Positions 54,501 to 63,606 of a stretch of 64,000 nt of DNA are shown here, one piece after another. The DNA comes from Vandiemenella viatica (lineage: Eukaryota; Arthropoda; Insecta; Orthoptera; Morabidae), in contig JARYHS010009186.1 in NCBI GenBank assembly GCA_031002005.1, positions 257,949,199 through 258,013,198 of the forward strand, read 5' to 3'. The position numbers were made by a program, and so were the translations under genes. Position 1 is the stretch's first letter. Each line of letters begins with the position of its first letter. Under the pieces are notes generated by a model, which searched no databases, was not told the DNA's origin, and was given only the letters and a program-made list of their open reading frames with translations.

Positions 54501-54942
54501 AAAAAATTGTCGTCATGATACTGCTGTAATCAAACGCAAGACACCGCTAGAAATACGTTCCGTTGGTCCTGGGTGTATTACAACATTATTACTGAGATTG
54601 CCTATCTCAGTATTATGAGGTCATTAGTAAGCGCATACCAATGTTGTTGCGGAATTGCGATATGTGGTAGACTTAATTGTGCGGGAAAAAATACTTCTTT
54701 CTTGGTTACAATACAAAAGTGCTGCTATTAGAAACTGAAAGATTTATAAGGAAAACATAAACTAGTACTTGCAACTTACGTACTTTCATGCTTGTCAAAT
54801 CCCATGAACAGAGTAACTGGAGGAGAAACAACTGAAATATAAGGCAATTTCGTTGATATTAGTATCAGGTTTACATCCAAACACCAGCGTTCATTCATAG
54901 AAATAAAATGATCTTACCGTTACTTGTAAAATAAAACACCAT
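42396..54942 (-). CDS. CCDC25: Gene 2: CCDC25 orthologue (NFACT-R domain protein), exons 1-4 seen, 3' exons missing
   Basis: Four minus-strand exons with consensus splice sites join as [45 protein letters not shown], then [20 protein letters not shown] and [18 protein letters not shown]. This matches the N-terminal half of CCDC25 (about 208 residues in animals) almost without gaps. CCDC25 contains an NFACT-R (DUF814) domain, and in mammals it has been reported as a membrane sensor of extracellular-trap DNA. The role in insects is not established here. About 115 codons are present. The acidic and coiled-coil C-terminal half is not found downstream (41.8-36 kb) and may be in the gap. Exon 4 has a one-base deletion. 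Intron 2 (11.5 kb) is full of transposons. Confidence 0.93.
43138..43229 (-). CDS. CCDC25: CCDC25 exon 3
   Basis: The acceptor TTTATGCTTTCAG precedes 43229 and the donor CCT/GTAAGATA follows 43138 (92 bp, phase 1 in, phase 0 out). It encodes [20 protein letters not shown] and [10 protein letters not shown], the most conserved segment of the family. Confidence 0.96.
43594..44115. mobile_element. Fragments of Penelope-type terminal sequence and LINE-A
   Basis: 43594-43690 (ATATTGTGTGGTATTTGTTT through CTCCTGCCTTCATTTGTAGT to CCCTATCCTATCTTG) matches the outer part of the Penelope arms at 23.8 and 24.8 kb. 43980-44115 is a more diverged copy. Between them, 43793-43935 is a small LINE-A RT fragment ([14 protein letters not shown]). 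Confidence 0.65.
44138..44982 (+). mobile_element. Tc1/mariner-type element with a DUF4817 helix-turn-helix ORF
   Basis: It is 845 bp, flanked by TA, with ends CAGGGCATTCGCCGGAAAAC and (reverse-complemented) CAGGGCGTTCGCCGGGAAAC. A plus frame (44425-44802) encodes [40 protein letters not shown] and [20 protein letters not shown]. This is the HTH (DUF4817-like) head common in insect transposons. No catalytic domain follows, so it is an internally deleted, non-autonomous copy. Confidence 0.85.
45041..49603 (-). mobile_element. I-clade-like LINE with RT and RNase H, 5'-truncated
   Basis: Minus-strand blocks in order: endonuclease tail [20 protein letters not shown] (49595-49395), RT around [19 protein letters not shown] and FADGLFIF (47053-46157, catalytic YADD now FADG), then RNase [39 protein letters not shown] and [15 protein letters not shown] (46085-45342), then a CCHC-like [13 protein letters not shown]. 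It ends at a poly-A (poly-T at 45042-45053). ATCTATTCAA and ATATATTCAA at the two junctions may be the target duplication. It is inactive through frameshifts and changed catalytic residues. Confidence 0.85.
48045..49357 (-). mobile_element. mariner transposon, full length (1.3 kb), inactivated
   Basis: TA flanks, with ends CGAGGTGTGTTCAGAAAATA and the reverse complement of TTACTTTCTGAACACACCTCG; the inverted repeats are about 28 bp. The minus-strand transposase starts at 49151 ([20 protein letters not shown]). It contains an [19 protein letters not shown], a GDETWV codon run, [12 protein letters not shown] and [14 protein letters not shown], and ends NINVDK at 48101. A nonsense codon (DDE then TGA, near 48986) and frameshifts break it. 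It is inserted in the I-like LINE and shares the CGAGG start with many mariners. Confidence 0.93.
49830..50790. repeat. Cluster of CCTGGACCA motif units, partly tandem
   Basis: Motif copies: plus at 49830-49855, 50452-50477, 50609-50637, 50718-50743; minus at 49925-49946, 50015-50038. The 49861-50038 part is two tandem units of about 91 bp, each starting CAGTGATAGA and ending in the reversed motif TGGTCCAGGCTGCAT. The plus copies at 50.6 and 50.7 kb share AGTCGCCAAAG-like downstream text. Confidence 0.75.
50848..51600. repeat. Unclassified interspersed repeat modules
   Basis: Two same-strand modules begin GGTCTATTGGAGGTCACGAT (50851) and GGTCTACAGAGATCGACATT (51451), and end in GTTGTAATACACCCTGGACC (50982) and TTGTAGTACATCCTGGAACA (51562). 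51035-51115 is a reverse copy that matches 54474-54560 closely (CTGGAGAT, ATTCCGC, GCAAGACRCC, CTAGAAA). No coding content. Confidence 0.6.
51927..54363 (+). mobile_element. Decayed pogo-like DNA transposon with clustered terminal motifs
   Basis: The ends are inverted: GGGATACTTGAGACACTTCC (51930) and, reverse-complemented, AGGGATACATGAGCCACTTT (about 54342-54361). Further copies of GGGATACTTGAGACA lie at 52264, 52291 and 52304 on the left and 54138, 54161 and 54182 on the right, in both orientations. A plus frame (52916-53173) encodes [20 protein letters not shown], then [20 protein letters not shown] and RKPKSNE, the CENP-B/Tc5-type DNA-binding segment of pogo-like transposases. The catalytic part is missing, and a palindromic element occupies that position. 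Confidence 0.7.
53299..54010. mobile_element. Palindromic non-autonomous element with 150-bp inverted repeats and 8-bp target duplication
   Basis: Arms 53299-53447 and 53861-54010 are nearly identical inverted repeats beginning GGGAACTGCACCACTTTCGG. GACTATTT flanks both sides (53291-53298, 54011-54018). The centre carries an inverted pair of the CCTGGACCA motif (53739-53764 and a weak copy at 53793-53818). The 8-bp duplication suggests a hAT-like or other 8-bp-duplicating transposase. No ORF. Confidence 0.85.
54364..54783. repeat. Reverse module of the unclassified repeat, in CCDC25 intron 2
   Basis: 54474-54600 matches the reverse complement of 51035-51115 and contains a reversed motif TTGGTCCTGGGTGTATTACA at 54563. 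54600-54665 partly mirrors it (GCGGAATTGCGATATGTGGT). Confidence 0.6.
54784..54831 (-). CDS. CCDC25: CCDC25 exon 2
   Basis: The acceptor CTTATATTTCAG precedes 54831 and the donor GAAA/GTACGT follows 54784 (48 bp, phase 1 in, phase 1 out). It encodes [15 protein letters not shown] plus the split codons for Val and Asn. A stronger-looking GTAAGT four bases on would break the frame at exon 3, so GTACGT is the donor. Confidence 0.93.
54918..54942 (-). CDS. CCDC25: CCDC25 exon 1 coding part
   Basis: ATG at 54942-54940 opens MVFYFTSN, followed by AACG/GTAAGAT (25 bp, phase 1 out). The N-terminus MVFYFxS is diagnostic of the family. The 5' UTR runs into 54943 and beyond; no TATA box was identified. 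Confidence 0.93.
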
Positions 54943-55305
54943 TTTCCACGTCTGGTTAGACACCAAATGCTTATAACGAATGAACGCCTTCTCCTATCTT
55001 TACTTGTATTGTCTCTGTCTGTATCTTTACAAACACTAAGCACTTATACGTTGTACCTCCATGTCCAATACGTGAAGAACCGAAAACAAATATCGATCGA
55101 GTTTCGAAATCAAAGATACAAAACATATCAGTTTTCCATTAATTAAGACGTTGCTTAAAATACAATAAATAATGGGTTACTACTCATAATATAAATAATT
55201 TCGTTGATAGAAACTAGTATTAAAAATCAGTAGATGAAAAATACTGTTCCATACATCTGAACATATTAAACAATACAACCCACAATTGTTTTCCATAGAT
55301 AATTG
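54943..55305. other. Upstream of CCDC25; promoter not identified
   Basis: Includes the expected 5' UTR and promoter of CCDC25. It has no TATA box at a suitable place and no evident CpG island. Nothing else seen. Confidence 0.4.
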
Positions 55306-56760
55306 ATAAAATTGCAATGGAGCGGACATCCCGGTGCCAGTCTCCCTACACGCCATTCTTTCTCCTTTCCTGTTCCAACCTACTTTTGCCCTATACTTAT
55401 TTTTACTTTAAATTCATTCAGTGTTTCCGGTAGATTATTCATCACTTCTCTTGGCAATTTATTCCAGTCCCTTATACCCTTCCCTACAAAAGAATATTTT
55501 CCCACACCCTTATGCCTGAAATCAAGTGCCAACTTGTGGTCATGATCAACCCTACCCTTCCAAGTATCTCGCTTAATTTTCCCACCACTATCTCTTTCCA
55601 TGCTTCATCACAAGTATAGGCATTGTACACTCCTTCTATCCTCCAATGAATCCCAACCCAATTCTTTTATCATATTAGTTACCGAGTGGGTTCTGCGGTA
55701 ATTTTCATAGACAAATTGGCAGTCCTCCTCAGCACCCCCTCCAATTCCTGTATTTGATCCCAAAAATTTGGGTCCCAAACTACATTACCATATTCCAGTA
55801 GTGCTCTGATCAAAGTTTTGGACTCCAATTCCCTTACTACTCAAGTGTATCCCCTCATCACTCTTTCCAACAGGTGAAGAATTTTGATCCCTTTCCCTAT
55901 TACCTGTCCAATGTGTCCTGCCCAGTTCAGTCTGCTATCAAAAGTTATGCCAAGATATTTACATTTCGAGTCTTCAGTAAGTAGCTCCTTTCCCAATTTA
56001 TAATCAACCTTTAGCTTTCTATCTGTATACCTAATAAGCTGGCTCTACTTTGCAATTTTCTTCATCCTATGTTGACTCATCCAGCTAGTTATCCTATCTA
56101 GCTCACCCTGCAGCTGATAACAGTATTCTATCGATTTGATTTTTTTTTATATAACATTATATTTTCTGCAAACAATCTAACTTCTAACAGTCAACCATTA
56201 ACACAATCATTCATTAGAATAACGAATAACAATGGTCCCAAAACACAACCTTGTGGGACTCGCATGTTCACTACTACTTCTTTTAATACCGCGTTTTCTA
56301 AACTAACTTTTTGTCTCCTACCTTTTAGGGATTCTTCTACCCAGCAAATCACCCTTTTATCAACGCCAATAGTTTTTACCTTATTTAGCACCATTTTATG
56401 GCTCACCCTGTAAAAGGCCTTTAAAAGATCTAGTACTACACTATCAGCTGGACCTCCCCTGCCTGTTTCATCAGAAATATCTTGCATATAGCCTACTAAC
56501 TGAGATTCCATGAATATCTTTGTCTAAAGCCATGTTGCCGAATTGAAAACCACTTACGGTCCTCACAAACAATTCCAAAATGGTTGCATCTTTATCTCTC
56601 CATTAATTTACCTACCACAGATTTCAAGCTGATTAGCCAATAGTTTTCGACCCTGTTTGTCACCCCTCCTTTATGGACCGGTACTACTATCGCACTGTTC
56701 CCGTCATCTGGTAAACAACAAGTATCAAGACTCGGTTTAAATAATGTTTCAAGGCAAGCT
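55306..56760 (-). mobile_element. LINE-A copy from mid-RT to 3' end
   Basis: Minus strand: VGYMQDISDETGRGGPADSV, KAFYRVSHKMVLNKVKTIGV and VPQGCVLGPLLFVILMNDCV (56511-56191), then the C-terminal domain DWNKLPREVMNNLPETLNEF (55601-55380). It ends at ATTGCAATGGAGCGGACATC in plus orientation, the family 3' end. Stops and a poly-T insertion near 56140 break it. Confidence 0.88.
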
Positions 56761-56784
56761 ACAATGTCCCGTCCTACTATATTT

Positions 56785-57800
56785 AAGCGTACGGCTATAC
56801 TGCAACTGACTTCGGCCGATTGTTCACTCTGCCTTCAGACTTCGATCGACTGTTATTCAGTTTTCAATAGATCGCATTGCCAGATGTAAGAAGCTGAAGT
56901 TATTGAAATGTTTAGTGAGAACTCTCTATTGAGATTTAATATCATGTTTGGTCATGGAAAAAGTGAATGGTAAACAACACTTTTCAGAGAGAGAGAGAGA
57001 GAGAGTCTGCGGGAGAAGTTCATACATCGCTCTCGAAACTGTTGGACCAACAAATTAAATTTTCGGAAAACTTTAAATGAAACCGGAGACATTTTTTATA
57101 CATATATTTTTGAAGGAATCTGACCAGCTATAGAAAAATATTCGAATTTCAGGAAATGTATTTCTCCAGAAGAAAGGCTTGCCGTGACACTGAGATATTT
57201 CATTTAATGCAGGTTCGGAAACGCGAAAATATCTCAATCCAGTATAGTGTGTGAAATAGTTATGGTTTGTTAAGAATGCGATTTGATACTATTTTTGTAC
57301 TAAGAAATCAGTGAGATGATAACATGAGTCAGGTAAAAAAAAACTATTTTAACGTAATTTATTACTTTCGTAAATTATATAGTACGCCTACGGAAAATAA
57401 AAAGCAATATACTATTATATAGTACGGGCTGAAACTCTGGCTGTGACCCCCAGGGATACAGTTAATTTGATTGATATATTTATTTTCAATTTCATAATTG
57501 CATATTTTTAAATTTTTATTTGTGTATATAAATCATCAATATATACTGGTCTACTGTCAACTGAAATCGAAAATTAATGAGAAGGTGTGATATGAAAAAA
57601 AGAATATGATTTATCAGATAATTTATGTAATTTACTGAAATATCAAAATAAGTTATAATATGCTTTTATAAGTGGGCTAAATACGAATGCACACATGACG
57701 CGAGAGAAGCGCGTTCGGCCGAATGAAATGAAATTATTTGATCGGCGAGAGAAGTCGGCAGAGTCCGGCCGAGTAGGTCGGTGGCAGTATAGCCGAAACC
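56785..57800. mobile_element. Probable inverted-repeat DNA element of about 1 kb
   Basis: CGGCTATACTGCAACTGACT (left, about 56791) matches the reverse complement of the right end, CGGCTATACTGCCACCGACC. Both are followed by CGGCCGA-like text. A (GA)n run at 56986-57005 lies inside. No transposase and no clear target duplication, so the ends are approximate. Confidence 0.55.
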
Positions 57801-58381
57801 CATATTGTTGCATACTTTTGTTTGTTTGGCCAATATCGGCGAACAGCACAGCAATCAACCTTACAGAGTCAAAGTCCTCTTTCAACATCAACAAGCTGTT
57901 GACAACTCAATGGGAGCAGTCATCAGTCGCCAATAAAAATCTGGTTGAGGATCCCTCAGTAATGTTAAAAGGAAGTGTAGAATCATCAATCGGATTCAAC
58001 AGGACAAGGCAGATGCGCCTACTTATTACACAAATGGGGCTGGGTAGATTCTACACTTCAGAACGACATTATCCTATTGAGAGCAATGAATAAATTTATA
58101 ACGATAGGCCCTAATATTGAAGTTACCTATCAGACACTTCAAGAACAATAATTACAATGTAACTTAATTATGAAAAGTTATTCCAGGTTGTTTCCTATGT
58201 TATCTCTTTGTGCAACCGTATGCAACACAACTTGGCATTATAGAAAACTTTAGAATATTAGAAAATGAAATATTGTCAGCAGCAGACACAGTGCAAACAG
58301 CCCAATGTTTTGGGGTTATTCCTATGGCCACCGCGCATGCGCAATAGGAGACCAGTTTATATATGAGGTTTCACAGATTTA
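57801..58381. other. No recognised gene
   Basis: A plus-strand open frame (57695-58093, 132 codons) overlaps the end of the neighbouring repeat element. It has no recognised domain, and its first part lies inside the repeat, so I do not call it a gene. Confidence 0.4.
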
Positions 58382-60592
58382 AGGCCCATTTAGACGACCC
58401 GTTCCCGATCACCCTGTCCCGTTCTCGTTCCTCCCGATTTCACTTTGCTCCCGTTACAGAGTGTTCCATTTAGACGACCTGTCTCGGCGGGCCCGATCTG
58501 ATACTATCGTACTAGAGGCCTACCACCACGCGTATATCCGTCCTGCTCTGCACGCTCCATTCAACAGTAATGCTAGTAATAAAATTAATTAGTTACAAAT
58601 TTTATTAAAGTTCTAATATTTAAACTAAATATGTATGGCCCCTTATTTATCAAAACCACAAATTCTTGGTGTAACCCTGATGGTTGACATTATACGAAAA
58701 GCCTAGGAAAAGAAAAAAGACGTGTGCCAAGCAATTATATTTTCAAAGGCATGTATTCAGTCACGTTAGACTCTTAGATGTGTTGGATGGTGAAGATTTC
58801 AGGAATTTCTAGCAAATGACTGCTGAAATGCCTCATTTCTCGCGTCTTTGTTACGATAGAGGGCATGTAAGTTTAGGGTTGGCAACCAGTTTTTTTTTTT
58901 TTCTGTAGTCAGTCTTTCGATTGGTTTGATGCAATCCTCCATCCCTTCCTATCCTGTGCTAACCTCTTCATTTCCTCATACCCCTTACAACCCACGTCCT
59001 CAATTATCTGCTTCATATATTCTAATCTCTGTCTTCCTCTACAGTTCTTACCTTCGACTATTCCCTCCACTAACAAATTAACCAATCCAGCATGTCTCAA
59101 AATATGACCTACCAACCTGTCTCTTCTTTCTGTAAGCTTCTTCCACAAAATTCTTTTCTTACTCATTATTTCCAAAACTCGTTCATTTCCTACTTTGTCA
59201 GTCAACTTAATTTTCAGCATTCTTCTGTAGCGCCACATTTCAAATGCTTAAATTTTATTTACTTCCGGTATTCCTAAAGTCCATGTTTCGCTACCATGAA
59301 GTGCTGTGCTTCACACAAAGAGTTTTAAAAAGTTCTTTCTAATTCCTAGATCAATATTTGAAACTAAAAGGTTTCTCTTTTTCATGAAGGTTCTTTTTGC
59401 TAGTGCTATTCTGTTTTTAACATCATTCTTGTTTCGGCCATCGATGTAATTTTGCTTCCCAAGTAACATAACTCACTTACTTCTCCTATTGCATCTGATC
59501 CTATTTTTATATTTAATCTACTAGTATTGGTATAATTTCTGCTACATTTCATCACTTTAGTCTTGCTTTGATTTATATTCAGTCCAAAATCTTCCTTCAG
59601 TATTTTGTTAATGCCATTCAGTAACTTCTCAATATCTTCAGCCTTTCTGCTAACAAGACAATGTAATCAGCAAATCGTAGCACACTGTATTAAAAAGAAT
59701 CATATTTTATTTTTGGCTGTTATACTTTTAAATGCATGTTCGTCTGCTAGTTTCACAACCTTCTGCAAGAAAAAGTGCCTATCGGCCAGCGATTTTTTGT
59801 TCGCTCGCGGAATAGAGGCAGTAATAGAGGACCATTTATAATGTTATACTCCAGTCGACTCATGTCCGCTCGGCGTTATTTCTAAACATAACCATAAAGT
59901 ATGCGGAAACAATTTATTTTTGGTAAACTATACAATTCAATTAATTTACAAACGACATGTTAGTACTTATGATGAAACGAAATAAATGCAGAATGGTGGG
60001 AAGGGAGGAACAGAGCGTCCATAAATTTAAAAATGAGTGTTCCTTTTTTTGTTATACTAGATGTAAAATGTAGCTCCAGCTGTAACACTGAAACAAAACC
60101 AACAATTAATAGCGAGTCCAGCAAGCCAGAAAATATATGTATTTAAGGCAATAAATAACTAAATTTCATTTTTTTCCCCTTTCATTAGGTTTTTATTTGC
60201 CTCTTTAAAAGACAAATATTTTTTTTTTTCTAAATAAGTTGGCAACCCTATATGAGGTATCCCATAAAAATGTATGGCTGTTTTACACCTCCAGCAAAAT
60301 CTTTCAATACTTCTTTTTCTTGATTATCGGATGCATCGATTTCAAAATAATAGAAAACGGGGAACCAGGCAATGTGAGCACAACCGGATGAGGCTTTGGA
60401 CGGCCAGTTTTCAGGGCCGAGTGGTGGGGGCCCGACTTACCCCCACCCTTTCGATGGAATTTCCACCCGACCGCCCTGCCTGGTCTCTCGGCAAAAACGT
60501 GACCAGGAGCTCGCTTTAGACGACCCAATTTCAGTGCCGAAGGGGCGTGGCGACGATTTAGGGAGACCATGTCGGGTCGTCTAAATGGACCT
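58382..60592. mobile_element. PIF/Harbinger-type element, 2.2 kb, non-coding
   Basis: Inverted ends AGGCCCATTTAGACGACCCG and (reverse-complemented) AGGTCCATTTAGACGACCCG, with TTA on both sides (58379-58381, 60593-60595). The 3-bp TTA/TAA duplication is the mark of PIF/Harbinger. CCATTTAGACGACC is repeated internally near 58468. No transposase; a LINE is inserted. Confidence 0.82.
58891..59695 (-). mobile_element. RTE-like LINE 3' part inside the Harbinger-type element
   Basis: The minus frame 59238-58909 encodes MWRYRRMLKIKLTDKVGNER, KKLTERRDRLVGHILRHAGL and RGRQRLEYMKQIIEDVGCKG, the C-terminal domain of insect RTE-type LINEs. Upstream relics include LRFADYIVLLAE (RT box). A poly-A tail appears as poly-T at 58891-58903. 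Confidence 0.88.
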
Positions 60593-61637
60593 TTAGCTTT
60601 GTTTCGTCTCCGTAGTTTCCTTCCTCCATGGATACCACAGATGGTAGAGAATGCGATTCGCATTACGAGTACTATACAAAAATCTATCATCAAATTTGAC
60701 GATGGTGAAATTTTTCATCTGCATTTCGATCAAAAACAAATCACTTTTGAGGTTTTTTATCTCGAGAACTAAGTAGGATATCAAAAAAAAAAAAAAAAAT
60801 TATTCTTTTTTGATTTGTCTCGTCCAGTTACATAATAATCCATCATCAAATTGCGGTGCTACGGTCCTCGTAAGATGCCTGTGGCGTGTGTGTGCATATT
60901 TCCCCTGTTTCTTGGGAAGTCTAATATGGGAGACTTCCCTTCCCACTTCTATCTACCACGAGCGTCTGTGGGTACACTCGAGGCCGTGCACAAATCTCCC
61001 CACTACCCGGCAAGCGGAAGAGACGTCAAAATGACGATACGTGTATGTGAGAATTAGATGCGCGAGACGCAATAGATTTAGGAGAATATGGCCAATTCTG
61101 TGGCTTTTGTAATTTCGTCAAGGAGATCAAAGAGATCAAAGAGACAGATGAACTTCTCAACAGATCAAAATTCGCGGGATATTCGTATTCTATGAGAAAG
61201 AGCGCAAAAGTGAATAACTGTCTTAATTTCGTTATTTCTGTGATTTACTATAACAAGTTGTTTGATGGAATTACGATAATTACATTATTATGTTTAACGC
61301 ACATGGGTTCCTTAGTTGCAACGATATTTTTTAGAATTAATTAGCCTATATGCTTACTTCTAGCACTGTTGTGCACATATGTGCGTCACTCTTTTACTGC
61401 GATTAAATTTTTCGCTCACAATATCAAGTGATCTCTCTCGTTCCAATTAAGCTCGAATATCTTCCATTCAAATTCTAATCTCGTTGGGTGAAGAATCTAT
61501 CATTTGATTGGATGAAAAACTGCTTCCAGACAAGGTAAACATGTGACAGGTAAAGACTCGCGTTAGTTGTCTCGGACCTTCGAGTCAGGTATTCTAAGGA
61601 TGAACGTAGTTCCATATAGATTAAATATGTTGCAAAC
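60593..61637. other. No gene; contains one arm of a 58-bp inverted repeat
   Basis: 60959-61016 (CGAGCGTCTGTGGGTACACT and on) is nearly the reverse complement of 61858-61915. Otherwise no recognised content; a poly-A run lies at 60783-60799. Confidence 0.5.
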
Positions 61638-62005
61638 TTACTGGTTACATGTTGATTGTGAGTTTCTGTGTACCTCTCTCTGGTGGCAATTAAGGCTTGA
61701 CTGGCTAGCAACTGCTTTACCACAATTCTCACACGCAAGCACGTCCTCTCTACTTTCAGTCATAACTTGATGAATATCACAACAGTATCTTAACAAATTT
61801 GAATTTGAGGTAAAAACCTGGTCACAGTATGCATACCTTCTTCCATCTTCCGTGCTGTGCCGGGATAGTGGGGAGATTTGTGCATGGCATCGAGTGTACC
61901 CACAGACGCTCGTCTCTCTACCCGCCTTCACTTCAGTGCGTGGTGAAGTTCCTTTACATTGTCTCCACTCTTTTGTTTGCTCCATGGTGTGTCTTGAGAC
62001 TGATG
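61638..62005 (-). pseudogene. C2H2 zinc-finger gene fragment
   Basis: The minus frame contains YAYCDQVFTSNSNLLRYCCD (a finger with its first Cys lost), DIH, then LACENCGKAVASQSSLNCHQ and REVH (an intact C2H2 finger, C-x2-C-x12-H-x4-H), and ends at a stop near 61638. The frame runs upstream into a hAT-type MITE at 62015, which supplies the nominal ATG, so the true start is unknown. It could be a terminal exon of a zinc-finger gene or a retained fragment. A partial inverted copy of its upstream part lies at 60.96 kb. Confidence 0.5.
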
Positions 62006-62014
62006 TGTCTAAAG

Positions 62015-62291
62015 GAGGGGTGGCCAATCTGGCCCGCGAGATTCATCAAGCTTTTACAAAATATTTTTTATATTTCATTTTTAGTGTCATATATTGCTTT
62101 ACAATGTGCGTTTAGTATCATTATTACTATATTATCTATGTTTACATGTAAGTATAATAGTAAACACAATAATAACTCATGTTTCACCTCAAAAAAGTCT
62201 CTAGTGGGGACATATAATTTTATATGCAGCCCGCGGAGTTATGAAGCACTTCCAAAGTGGCCCGCAAGATCATTTGGGTTGGCCACCCCTG
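62015..62291. mobile_element. hAT-type MITE
   Basis: It is 277 bp with ends GAGGGGTGGCCAATCTGGCC and (reverse-complemented) CAGGGGTGGCCAACCCAAAT, flanked on both sides by the exact 8-bp duplication GTCTAAAG (62007-62014, 62292-62299). Confidence 0.92.
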
Positions 62292-62614
62292 GTCTAAAGA
62301 GTTGATTGTGTGGTTAATGGCCGAGGGCAGAAATGGTTTTCATTTAGGCCTACTTGGTGGGCTTGGGCGCTGGCAGGATTGCTTCTAGGGGGGTGCACCA
62401 GGGCTGCATTGGTGCCCCCCCCCCCTATCGGCCCAAAAATTTCCGGGCTGGCGACCTTTCTATTTTAGCTCTACTACTGCCCAGACGGCGACCCGGGATG
62501 TCAGTATACCCCCTTGCACCCCCCTCCCGGCGTCCATGTTGGTGGGTACTTCGGTTGCTGCTGCTCGTCTTGCTGCCTGCCACGGTCTGTTAGATCTCCC
62601 TCTTGCGACTTTAA
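62292..62614. other. No gene; C-rich patch
   Basis: A stretch around 62385-62530 with runs such as GGTGCCCCCCCCCCCTATCG looks like another repeat relic, but no ends were found. Confidence 0.35.
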
Positions 62615-63452
62615 AGGCCCATTCACACTAGCGGTCAGCTCAGGTCAAAAATCGCTATACACGTAATCCAATGGGAGCATTCACACTACGCGGTCCGCTC
62701 AGGTCAGGGCAAGGCAGATCAAACAGATCAACAACGGTTAAGACCCGAGCTGAGCTGACCGTTAGTGTGAACGTGCAACAGACAGTTCAGATCAGATCAA
62801 ATGGGCGACGAACGTCTGAAAACTATGCTCGTAAGCAATAAAAAAGCGTAATAAATAAATATTTTAACGGTATGTTATTTCTGTTTATTATCAAGTCGGC
62901 AAACTTTAATATAAATTCTAATATTATTACACATTTTAGTTCTGCCAAGATACATATCCTGTTTCCGAATTTAAAAAATATTGTGAATTTATTTTTTGAA
63001 TCAAAGGCTTCTGTACCAGCGTTAGCACACAAACAAAGAAGATTTGTAAAGTAGGTTTTCCCTCACTTATCCAGAAATTCACTTTCTACATGGTATGAAA
63101 TTTTATCCTTCCATAAATAATTGAGCAAAATACATGTTGCTAATGCTATCAATTAATCGTGGAACTATTTTTCTAAATTAAATTCGAAATCTTTGAGCCC
63201 TAAAATATCAAAAGCATTTCCCACAACTCGTGTCGCATAGCCAGTAGTTATCATTCTTTTTTTTCTTATCTGTTTGCGCTTGAAACTCTGCATGCACCCA
63301 GAACCATCCTCTTTTTTATCGTGACGTGTTTTTAGGCTATTGATCTAAAATCATTGCGATTTAATTGACGTTGACAATGAGCAACTGAAATGAAATGGTT
63401 TTGTCTACGACCTGAGCTTAGCTTAGATGACAGCTAGTGTGAATGGGCCCCT
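62615..63452. mobile_element. PIF/Harbinger-type MITE, 838 bp
   Basis: Ends AGGCCCATTCACACTAGCGG and (reverse-complemented) AGGGGCCCATTCACACTAGC, with TAA on both sides (62612-62614, 63453-63455). CATTCACACT repeats internally near 62689. Non-coding, with an AT-rich core. Confidence 0.85.
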
Positions 63453-63606
63453 TAAATGTTAACTGTTGCTACTCAGTTCTGACACATTTTGTTATTATAA
63501 TAATTAGCGGGAGGATAGGGTTCTTAGGCACATGGTTGAAGAATCTGATTCCTATTGACTTAAAACTATTTTTAGTTATACTAAGGGAGCCATATTCAGT
63601 TCTTAT

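Noticed and set aside
57695..58093. 132-codon plus-strand open frame
   Set aside because: The first third lies within the end of an inverted-repeat element, there is no recognised domain, and no splice or promoter signal supports it.
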